A DNA stretch of 10,940 nt. It comes from Palsa-1233 sp031367105. GTDB taxonomy: Bacteria; Gemmatimonadota; Gemmatimonadetes; Gemmatimonadales; GWC2-71-9. Within the stretch, counting starts at the first letter, position 1. The number at the start of each line of letters is the position of its first letter. Location: contig JANLPG010000107.1 of NCBI GenBank assembly GCA_031367105.1, forward strand, positions 1 to 10,940. Reading direction: 5' to 3'. Below the pieces are notes generated by a model that was given only the letters and a program-made list of their open reading frames with translations, was not told where the DNA came from and searched no databases. This document shows positions 1 through 7,272 of the stretch, piece after piece. The position numbers and the translations under genes were made by a program.

Positions 1-1130
1 GCCGCCTGCTCCCGTCGCCCGATCAGTTCACCGAGACCGTGGAGCTCAAGCAGCTCGGCGAAGCGTCCTCGGACCAGACCCGCATCGCGCGGCATTTGCA
101 GGATATCGACGCCAGCCCAGGCGTTCCCTTCGAGAATCACCGGCCCATCGCTGCTGAACGCGACATCCCAACCCAGCAGGGGGAGTTCCGCCAGCTCGTT
201 CGCGGCAGCGCGCACCAGCGCCAGCGCCTCGGCGAGATCGGGGAGCAGCAGCGTTCCGAGCGGCTCACCCGTCGTGGGGTGGACCACGATCTGCCTCGCA
301 GCATCGAGCGTGAGCGCCGCACCGACCCGCCCGGTCGCAAGATTCACCGACGAGGCGAGATTCCCGCTGCCGAAGTTGTCGACCCCGCTGGTGCCGAGCG
401 GCAACTTGAGTGATGCCGGCCCGAGCAGCAGTTCGCCGGTGGGAGATCGGAAAGTGAGCACCCGCATCGACGGGATCGCTAACGGCGCGAACCGAAGGAG
501 GGAGGAGTGCGTCAGCAGGCGCGACTCCACGTTCCAGCGCCCTGTCGACGATTGCAGCAACAGCTTCGCGAGCTCTTCGACCGGCACCACGCTGCCGTCC
601 AGGGAGGTGAGGTGTGTCCTGGTGGCGTGACGATAGACCAGGACGCGATACCCTCCCTGGCCCCGGTTGGGCTTGAGGACGATCCCGCTCGGTGGGGCGT
701 GCTCGAGGAGCAGCTGGAGCGATGTCGTGACGTCAGCGAGCTGCCTGTCGTTTGCTGCGTTGGGGGAGAGTTCCAGATGCCCAAGCGTGTGCGGTACGCG
801 GATGCCCGCCTGCGCCAGCCGGAGCGCCGCAGCGGCCTTGTCGTTGAGTGCCGCGACGGCCAGGGGCGGGTTGATCGCGAATTCGATCCGGCGCTGTTCG
901 GTGTGGGAAAGGAAGGCGAGCCGGGCCTCAATCGGCCGGGAACGGTCCCAGAGGCGATAGCGATGGAATTCCATCGGACTGATGCCGATCACGCGATGGA
1001 AGAATCGAAAGTCGCTCACCTGATCCCGGACCGCTACGCCAGCTTCGCGTTGAACGCCTCGTGCGCGCTGGAGAAAGCCCAGCGCGCGTTTGGCGATCGT
1101 CGTGACAGTTCGCAGCGTCACTCGTAGCAA
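1..1130 (-). CDS. Sugar-transfer-associated ATP-grasp protein, C-terminus cut by window edge
   Basis: The reading frame is open from a TTG at 1130 to the window edge (376 residues seen, no stop). It resembles the sugar-transfer-associated ATP-grasp family (ATPgrasp_ST), cytoplasmic enzymes thought to couple ATP hydrolysis to ligation and often found in polysaccharide or envelope loci; the substrate is unknown. Visible family signatures are an N-terminal SPMEFHRYRLWD (51-62), LNDKAAA (95-101), the nucleotide-binding VLKPNRGQGGYRV (151-163), PSMRVLT (220-226), VDNFGSGN (250-257), and the metal-binding end GWDVAFSSDGPVILEGN (320-336) with D322, E334 and N336. The TTG is preferred because GAGGGAG lies 7 bases upstream; GTG at 1121 is the alternative. 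The frame is closed upstream by the TGA of the preceding gene, 21 bases away, so this is the fifth gene of the minus-strand operon. The family call is fairly sure, the exact start less so. Confidence 0.8.
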   Translation of the reverse strand, partial: MLRVTLRTVTTIAKRALGFLQRARGVQREAGVAVRDQVSDFRFFHRVIGISPMEFHRYRLWDRSRPIEARLAFLSHTEQRRIEFAINPPLAVAALNDKAAAALRLAQAGIRVPHTLGHLELSPNAANDRQLADVTTSLQLLLEHAPPSGIVLKPNRGQGGYRVLVYRHATRTHLTSLDGSVVPVEELAKLLLQSSTGRWNVESRLLTHSSLLRFAPLAIPSMRVLTFRSPTGELLLGPASLKLPLGTSGVDNFGSGNLASSVNLATGRVGAALTLDAARQIVVHPTTGEPLGTLLLPDLAEALALVRAAANELAELPLLGWDVAFSSDGPVILEGNAWAGVDILQMPRDAGLVRGRFAELLELHGLGELIGRREQA

Positions 1131-1151
1131 CTGCGCGCTCCCTCGCCCAGC

Positions 1152-1769
1152 TCAGCGCGGACGAACGATGAATGTGGCGGTGTTGTCGTTCAACGTCTGG
1201 GTTGGCAGGAAGAGCCGCATCACGCCCCGCGTGACCGCACCGCCGGCGAGCGGGTCTCCCCCTGACGGGTCATCCATAAACTGCTGCAACTTCGCGAGTT
1301 CCTCATCAGTCAGTGTGCTGATGTCGACGCGCACGGAGTAATACCAGTTTCCGTCGTCGCGAAGCTGGAACGGAATCGTCATATACGTGCTTACCCAGAC
1401 CTTCAGTTCCGCCAAAGTGCCGAAGCGTCGCTCGGTTGGGCTCCGAGCGGGGACCTGGGTGATCACCTGATACTCCTCCAGCAGCGGCTGCTTGCGGATG
1501 ATCACGGAGTAGCCGAGCGACGGCCCTTTCGCATCGGCGATGGTCCGCTTCCGCCACGCCTTCACCTGCCACTCCAGACGGATGGTGTAGGCGCTCTCCA
1601 GGGCATCCTTCCAACGGCCCTCCTCAAACAGATTGGCGATGCGCCATTCGGGGTTGGGGCCGGTGAGCCGATCGGGGCCGAGTCGGGCATTGACCTCCGG
1701 CTGCGCCTGCGCGAGCGCCACCGTGGGGGCGCCAGCGAAGAGGCAGGCGAGGAGCAGGAGCCGGCGCAC
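1152..1769 (-). CDS. Secreted DUF4390-like protein
   Basis: This is a 205-residue protein with a clear Sec signal peptide (hydrophobic residues 4-20, probable cut after ALA at 20), so it should be periplasmic or surface-associated. The mature part looks like DUF4390: a helix ending in DALESAYTIRLEWQVKAWR (55-73), a GYSVIIRKQPLLEEYQV strand pair (86-102), a RFGTLAEL segment (115-122), and YYSVRVDISTLTDEEL (143-158). The function of this family is not known. The start is GTG at 1769, 8 bases after the stop of the barrel gene, with no good Shine-Dalgarno, so it probably depends on translation of the upstream gene. In betaproteobacteria DUF4390 genes are known next to ntrY/ntrX, and here too the protein sits in an operon with an NtrY/NtrX-like pair, which supports the call. 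Similarity was judged by eye, so the family name is moderately sure; the exported nature is surer. Confidence 0.7.
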   Translation of the reverse strand: MRRLLLLACLFAGAPTVALAQAQPEVNARLGPDRLTGPNPEWRIANLFEEGRWKDALESAYTIRLEWQVKAWRKRTIADAKGPSLGYSVIIRKQPLLEEYQVITQVPARSPTERRFGTLAELKVWVSTYMTIPFQLRDDGNWYYSVRVDISTLTDEELAKLQQFMDDPSGGDPLAGGAVTRGVMRLFLPTQTLNDNTATFIVRPR

Positions 1770-1777
1770 GCGCAGGC

Positions 1778-3510
1778 TCAGAAACGTCGCTGCAGGCGGA
1801 AGACGAAGCGGACCGGTTCAGGGTCGGCGATGGCCTTGGCGAGATACACGCCGATGGTGCCGCCATCGATGCCGAAGCCGACATCACTGCGCCATTCGCC
1901 GAGGGTCTGGATCCGATTGCTGGGCACGCGTCCCTTGCCGGCACCCGCTAGCCACGCGGTGCCGAGGTCGCCGAAGAGCACGACCTCGGGGTGCTGGATT
2001 CCCAGGGTATAGCCACCGACGCGGGTGCTGAGGTTCAGCTCGAGCGTCCGCCGGAATTCAGCCTGCAGCAGCAAGTCCCGGTCGCAGAGCGCCGGGCGCG
2101 CTGCGTCGGGCCGGAGCCGTCTGTCGCAGTTGAGGTAGCGGAAGCGGTACGCCGACATCGGATCGAAGCCACCCATTGCGCGGCGATGCTGCACCAGCAG
2201 CGGATCGCCGCCGAGCCAGCCACCGCCAACCGCGCGGAGGTGCACGCTGTGCTTCGGATTCAGGCGCAGGTAGTAACGGGCATCGAAGTCGAGTTCGTCG
2301 GCCTGGTATCCTTGCGTCGGAACCGCATCGCGGATGTCGGTCGGCAGGGTTGCCGGGGTGATGTCGCTACTGGTGGTCCGGCGAACTTCGCTGCGGATCC
2401 ACCAGCCGGAACTGGGATGCAGCTGTTGGTCGCGAGTATCGTAGCTCAGCCCCAACGTGAACGTCTGGAACCTGCCGTCGTCGACGAGGGGGTTCGCGCG
2501 CCAACTTTCATTGCTGCGAAAGAGTGAAAAGGCGTCGGTCGCGCGGACCGACCGCTCGCGAGTCTGGTGGATCCCCACCGCGATGGTCAGCGGCGGTAAC
2601 GGGGCCCAGTGTGCAAACAAGCCCCAGCCTTTGGTCGCATACCAGTCGCGGTAGTCACGTCGGAGCAGGAAGGCCGCCAGCCCAGATTCCAACGGGGTAT
2701 AACTCCGGTTGACCATCGGTGCGATGACCGAACCGGCGTCGATCCCCACGGTGAGCGGCTGGGTGCCGGCGCGGTGTGCGGTGAGTCGACCGGTCCAGCC
2801 GAAGTCGCGGCGGTCGTTGCTGGCGGAGCTGGCGCTGCGCACGATGCCGGTGAGGTCGAGCTGGAGGGTATTGCGGGCATCGGGCTGCCATTGGAACGTG
2901 GGGCCGGCGTGGATCGGCAATCCTTCGACCCGATTGTAGGGGGAGGCACCGATCCGGAGCGTGGTGGCCACCGGTCCGATCGGGAACGTCGCCGACGCAT
3001 TGGTGAAGGCGGTTAGCCCGCGACCGGGTCGCCGACGGCTGACGGTGCCGTCCGCCGCACGCTGCAGCGGGACACCGCGCGGGTAGACCGTCGTGTCGCC
3101 GGTCACCACGCCGCCCCGCGCCACTGTGAGCCGGCCCCCGAGCACGATGATGTTCCCCTCCACACGGCCGGTGGCCGCGATCCGGAGGTCGCCGTTGAGG
3201 ACGATGACGCTGCCGCGCACCGTCCCCTTGATCCGGGCGATGTTGCCGTAGAGGGCCAGCGTCCCCGACACGCTCGCGCCGGGGGCGAGGTCGAGCTTCC
3301 CCTCCAGGCGCGTGGTCGCCGAGTCGTTGAAGAGCACGATGGTGCGCGTGAGCACCGGGTCGGGTACCGAGCCGCGGGTGGTATCACTCACGGGCGTCCC
3401 GAGATCAAGCACGCGAACCGGCTCTTGCGCCCTGGCAGCTCGCGTCCCGGCGAGCAGTGTCAGCATTGCGAGCCAGGCTGCCGCCCGTTCAGCGCGCTGC
3501 AGGATCGATG

Positions 3511-3514
<4 letters not shown>
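1778..3514 (-). CDS. Outer-membrane Omp85-like barrel with bactofilin-like beta-helix N-terminus
   Basis: A 578-residue exported protein. A signal peptide spans about 1-30 (hydrophobic 12-22, cut near ARAQ). Residues about 75-145 form short repeats of alternating hydrophobics with G-V/I turns (SGTLALYGNIARIKG, GSVIVLNGDLRIAATG, GNIIVLGGRLTVARGG), as in bactofilin or polymer-forming beta-helices. A basic linker (159-165) follows, then about 400 residues of amphipathic strands with SPYNRVEGLPIHAG (191-204), a GGFDPMSAYRFRY lid-like motif, PEVVLFGDLGTAW, and the terminal aromatic signature RFVFRLQRRF. This matches the BamA/TamA (bacterial surface antigen) barrel family. No POTRA domain is seen, so it is not a standard BamA or two-partner transporter. 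It may be a channel or surface anchor; the substrate is unknown. The ATG at 3514 overlaps the regulator stop by 4 bases, with GGAGG 6 bases before it inside the regulator's last codons. Confidence 0.8.
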
Positions 3515-4877
<1,363 letters not shown>

Positions 4878-4881
<4 letters not shown>

Positions 4882-6059
4882 ACCGGGAACCGGACGAGGA
4901 AGGTGGCGCCGCCACCGGGAGTATCGGTGACCACGATGCTGCCGTGATGCTGCTCGATGGTCTGACGGACGATGGCCAGGCCGAGGCCGGTGCCATCGCC
5001 CTTGTCGGTGTAGTAGGGCTGGAAAATCTGTTCGCGCTTGGTCGCGGGGATGCCGGGGCCATTGTCGCTGATCTCTACCTCGATCGTCCCCGCGCCTCGG
5101 CGCACCGCCACCGCCAATGCGCCGGCGCCGCGGCAGGCCTCGACCGCGTTGCGGAGCACATTGCTGAACGCCCGACGGAGCGGGTCGTAGTAGCCCTCGA
5201 TCGACGGAAGGTCGCTTTCCGCCGCCAGCTGGTGCGTCATCGTGGCGGGAAGGGCACTGCGGAGCAGGTCCTCGAGCAACTCGCGAAGGTCCACCGGTGC
5301 AACGATCCCCTCAGGGAGTCGCCCAAGCTCGGCGAAGTCGCGCGCCATTGCCTCCAGCCGCGACGATTCCACGGCAATCACGTCGAGCACCTCGCGCGCT
5401 TCCGGCGTGGCGCTCCGCGAGAGTTGCAGCACGGCGAGCCGGATCGGAGTCAACGGATTCTTCATCTCGTGCGCCACCCTCCTGGCGACTTCGCCGAAGG
5501 CACGCAGCCGCTCCGCCTCCAGTTCGGCCACCCGGGCCTGCTCCAGGTCGTGTTGCAGGTCGCGGAGCGCCGACTGTAACGCGGTGAACTCGGGGATGCC
5601 GCGCTTCGCGGCGTGGCCCGGCAACGGGTCGTGGCGGCGGATTCGGTCGGTCCAGTCGACCACCTCGTCGAGCGGGTCGGAGAACTGGCGCGAGAGGGTG
5701 ATCCCGACGAGCGCGACGCCCAGGAGGAGGACGATGGCGGCGAAGGCGTACACATACGGCCCCTGCACCCGGACATTGCGCTCGAGGAGACGCGACTGGG
5801 CACTCGATTCGAGCACGAAGGTGAGGGTGGTGTCGTGCCGGGCGACGGCCAGCTCTGCACCCGGGGAGAGCGGGATCCGGGCGAGCTCGGCGCGCGCGGT
5901 GCGCCAGGTGCGGGCCATATCGTCGAGGTTGCCGGTCCCCTGGGTCAACTGCTGGATGCGGATATAGACGATGCCCGCCACACTGATCAGTGCGACGGGG
6001 ATGGCACTCACGGCGAACAGCGCGAGGAGAAGGCGGGCCCGGAAGGAGAGACGGCTCAC
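4878..6059 (-). CDS. Membrane histidine kinase, NtrY-like
   Basis: A 393-residue sensor kinase. Two membrane segments (about 9-33 and 102-122) enclose a periplasmic loop of about 70 residues with no recognised domain, which is the likely sensing part. A HAMP-like linker (123-175) and a coiled coil rich in A, E and L (167-187) follow. The dimerisation/phospho-transfer helix has VARRVAHEMKNPLTPIRLAV with H197. The ATPase domain has the N-box NVLRNAVEA (N304), G1 DNGPGIP (332-338), F-box IFQPYY and G2 GTGLGLAIV (356-364). The HEMKNPLTPI H-box is typical of NtrY-like kinases, but the large NtrY periplasmic and PAS portions are missing, so the protein is short for NtrY. It is the first gene of the five-gene operon and should phosphorylate D53 of the adjacent regulator. 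The GTG at 6059 is the conventional start, but a perfect Shine-Dalgarno points to an in-frame ATT at 6071 (4 extra residues). Confidence 0.93.
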
Positions 6060-6068
6060 GTGTGTCGA

Positions 6069-6083
6069 AATGTACTCCCTCCT
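6069..6083 (-). promoter_or_regulatory. Perfect Shine-Dalgarno before an in-frame ATT (kinase start)
   Basis: On the minus strand AGGAGG occupies 6083-6078. It is 6 bases from an in-frame ATT (6071-6069) but 18 bases from the GTG at 6059. The codons from ATT to GTG are ATT TCG ACA CAC, with no stop. The spacing suits initiation at ATT, a rare start codon known from infC. This would lengthen the kinase N-terminus by Met-Ser-Thr-His. Confidence 0.55.
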
Positions 6084-6146
6084 CGATCAGCCGCTGAGCT
6101 CGCCCAGATTGCGACAGGCACGATCCATCGCTGGGAGGAGATTCCG

Positions 6147-6162
6147 TGGTCCGAAAGATGCA
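6147..6162 (+). promoter_or_regulatory. Candidate sigma-54 (-24/-12) promoter for PEP-CTERM gene
   Basis: TGGTCCGAAAGATGCA has the invariant GG (6148-6149) and GC (6160-6161) exactly 10 bases apart and the TGCA end. The -24 box departs from TGGCACG at two places. It was the only rightward GG-N10-GC pair I found when scanning about 6100-6340. The start would be near 6173, giving a leader of about 168 bases. A moderate match, but in a fitting place beside a sigma-54 activator gene. Confidence 0.4.
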
Positions 6163-6254
6163 CTCCTGAGCCGTTGCAGGGGTGTATGCCACAAGACGTC
6201 AATGACTTACGGAGCTTGTGCTGTCGTGCTTCAGGCACACTCTGTGGTTTTATT

Positions 6255-6276
6255 GCAACAGGGCTGATGCCGTTGC
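6255..6276. repeat. Imperfect inverted repeat GCAAC...GTTGC with an outlying direct copy
   Basis: GCAAC (6255-6259) pairs with GTTGC (6272-6276), and a further G-C pair or two is possible after a bulged base. The right arm lies in GCCGTTGC (6269-6276), which recurs as a direct repeat at 6170-6177, 99 bases away. It could be an operator or activator site, or a small leader hairpin of the PEP-CTERM transcript. Confidence 0.35.
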
Positions 6277-6330
6277 CTGCTGTAGCGGTTGGGCGACATT
6301 CGGTCCTCCACGCCGGTTATTAGACTCGAT

Positions 6331-6334
6331 GAGG
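6331..6334 (+). promoter_or_regulatory. Ribosome binding site deciding PEP-CTERM start
   Basis: GAGG ends 6 bases before the ATG at 6341. An in-frame ATG at 6329 overlaps this site and has no Shine-Dalgarno of its own. This favours 6341 over the upstream starts at 6329 and 6218. Confidence 0.6.
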
Positions 6335-6340
6335 TCCTTT

Positions 6341-7114
6341 ATGAGAAGGTTCGCCGCCCTGGCGCTGGGTGCCGTAGCAATGCTTACGCCCGCCTCCGCC
6401 CGGGCTGATGACGGAACCATCTGCGCCCCAAACAGCGTCGGGGTCTGCGTCGCAGCGAAGTTCGTCCTCAACGGATCGAACGGACTCAATGTTTACCTCT
6501 TTAACGGCGCGACGACCGGCACCAAAAACCTCCAATCGATTCTGACCGGATTCGGGGTGTACAACCTCGGCTCCTTCAACGGGACGTGGGCCCTCTCCAG
6601 TGTCTTCTTCAACAACTGGAATGGCACATCCGCGACCAACACGGACATCACGGCCAGCTGGGGCTTCCAGACTGGCGGCGGGCTGAACTCGCTCGGTGTG
6701 ACGCTCAACTCCGGCGCGGCGGCTGGTGGCAGCAATGGTATCACGTCCTGCTTCGGGCCCAACGACGCCAATCACTGGGCGACGTGCTATAACGATGCCG
6801 CCCCGAACCTCGGCGGCAATTCGGATTGGCTGAAGTTCTCCTTCACCCATTCTGGTGGCTCGCTCCTGACCAGCCGCGATCTCCTCGGCCTGCTGGAGTG
6901 GGGCTTCAAGGTGCAGGCGGTCGCCGGGCTGAACGGCCAGTCCTACGAGTGCGTTTCGGGCGCGAACGATGCCAAGAATTGCGGCGCAGGGAGTACCACG
7001 CTGGCGAGCAGCCAGGGCCAACTCGCCGTCGTGCCCGAACCGGCCACGATGTCCCTGTTGGCGTTGGGCCTGGCAGGAATGGCCGCCGCCTCGCGGCGCC
7101 GCCGGAAGCTCTAA
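6341..7114 (+). CDS. PEP-CTERM sorting domain-containing exported protein
   Basis: A 257-residue protein with an N-terminal signal peptide (about 1-22, cut near ASA or ARA) and a textbook PEP-CTERM tail at 231-257: VPEPAT, a hydrophobic stretch of about 17 residues (MSLLALGLAGMAAA), then SRRRRKL. Such tails are recognised by exosortase (XrtA-type) membrane proteases that process the protein for release or anchoring at the cell surface, usually together with exopolysaccharide. The central part is rich in G, N, S and T with aromatic beta-like segments and has no family I recognise. Six cysteines (28, 36, 137, 149, 204, 214) would allow three disulfides outside the cytoplasm. The start at 6341 is chosen for GAGG and for the short signal peptide. 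The gene is divergent from the kinase operon and closed by its own terminator. No exosortase gene is in the window, so the processing enzyme must lie elsewhere. Confidence 0.92.
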   Translation: MRRFAALALGAVAMLTPASARADDGTICAPNSVGVCVAAKFVLNGSNGLNVYLFNGATTGTKNLQSILTGFGVYNLGSFNGTWALSSVFFNNWNGTSATNTDITASWGFQTGGGLNSLGVTLNSGAAAGGSNGITSCFGPNDANHWATCYNDAAPNLGGNSDWLKFSFTHSGGSLLTSRDLLGLLEWGFKVQAVAGLNGQSYECVSGANDAKNCGAGSTTLASSQGQLAVVPEPATMSLLALGLAGMAAASRRRRKL

Positions 7115-7142
7115 TCCCGAGCTGCAGTCCCGATTGCGGGCC

Positions 7143-7184
7143 GAGCCGCCCTCCCTCAAATCGGGGGAGGGCGGCTCACTTTTT
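7143..7184 (+). terminator. Strong rho-independent terminator
   Basis: A perfect 13-bp stem (7143-7155 GAGCCGCCCTCCC with 7165-7177 GGGAGGGCGGCTC), a 9-base loop, two bases, then five T (7180-7184). It lies 28 bases after the PEP-CTERM stop and separates that gene from the receptor operon. Confidence 0.92.
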
Positions 7185-7190
7185 CCCCTT

Positions 7191-7206
7191 TGGCACCGCT
7201 CCTGCA
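7191..7206 (+). promoter_or_regulatory. Sigma-54 (-24/-12) promoter for TonB receptor operon
   Basis: TGGCACCGCTCCTGCA compares with the sigma-54 consensus TGGCACG-N4-TTGCA. The -24 box TGGCAC is exact, GG (7192-7193) and GC (7204-7205) are exactly 10 bases apart, and only two consensus positions differ (G to C after TGGCAC, and the first T of TTGCA to C). The predicted start is near 7217, with a 56-base leader before the ATG at 7273. It begins 7 bases after the T-run of the preceding terminator, where a new promoter is needed. Confidence 0.72.
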
Positions 7207-7272
7207 CTTGGGTGTAGCCATTCTCCCGTCAGCCGGATGGCTGGCTCGGATCTCCCCCGAACCGGGAAGGCT

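Larger units (their letters stand above)
6060..6340. promoter_or_regulatory. Divergent regulatory region between kinase operon and PEP-CTERM gene
   Basis: These 281 bases separate two divergent genes and are less GC-rich in the centre (a TTTTATTGCAA stretch near 6248-6258). No convincing small protein with a ribosome site is seen. It holds the kinase ribosome site, a sigma-54-like site facing right (6147-6162), GTTGC boxes, and, facing left, a TTGACG hexamer (6202-6197) that could be a -35 element but lacks a clear -10 partner. The promoter of the kinase operon is therefore not resolved. Confidence 0.6.

Noticed and set aside
6173..6192. Minus-strand TGGCATACACCCCTGCA as a sigma-54 promoter for the kinase operon
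   Set aside because: Both boxes look good, but GG and GC are 11 bases apart instead of 10, and sigma-54 spacing is strict.
6234..6249. AGGCACACTCTGTGGT as a rightward sigma-54 site
   Set aside because: The -24 half is good but the -12 dinucleotide is GG instead of the nearly invariant GC.
6262..6276. Plus-strand GGCTGATGCCGTTGC as a sigma-54 promoter for the PEP-CTERM gene
   Set aside because: The GG-to-GC spacing is 11 and the -24 box is poor; the site at 6147-6162 fits better.
6291..6308. Minus-strand AGGACCGAATGTCGCC as a sigma-54 promoter for the kinase operon
   Set aside because: Spacing is right, but the first base and most of both boxes depart from consensus, and it lies over 230 bases from the kinase start.
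6320..7207. Minus-strand open frame (295 codons) opposite the PEP-CTERM gene
   Set aside because: It would read through the terminator hairpin and the regulatory region, while the plus strand has an unmistakable PEP-CTERM tail.
6826..7272. Upstream extension of the receptor frame
   Set aside because: The frame is open back to 6826, but that part overlaps the PEP-CTERM gene and a strong terminator. A normal signal peptide begins at 7273.
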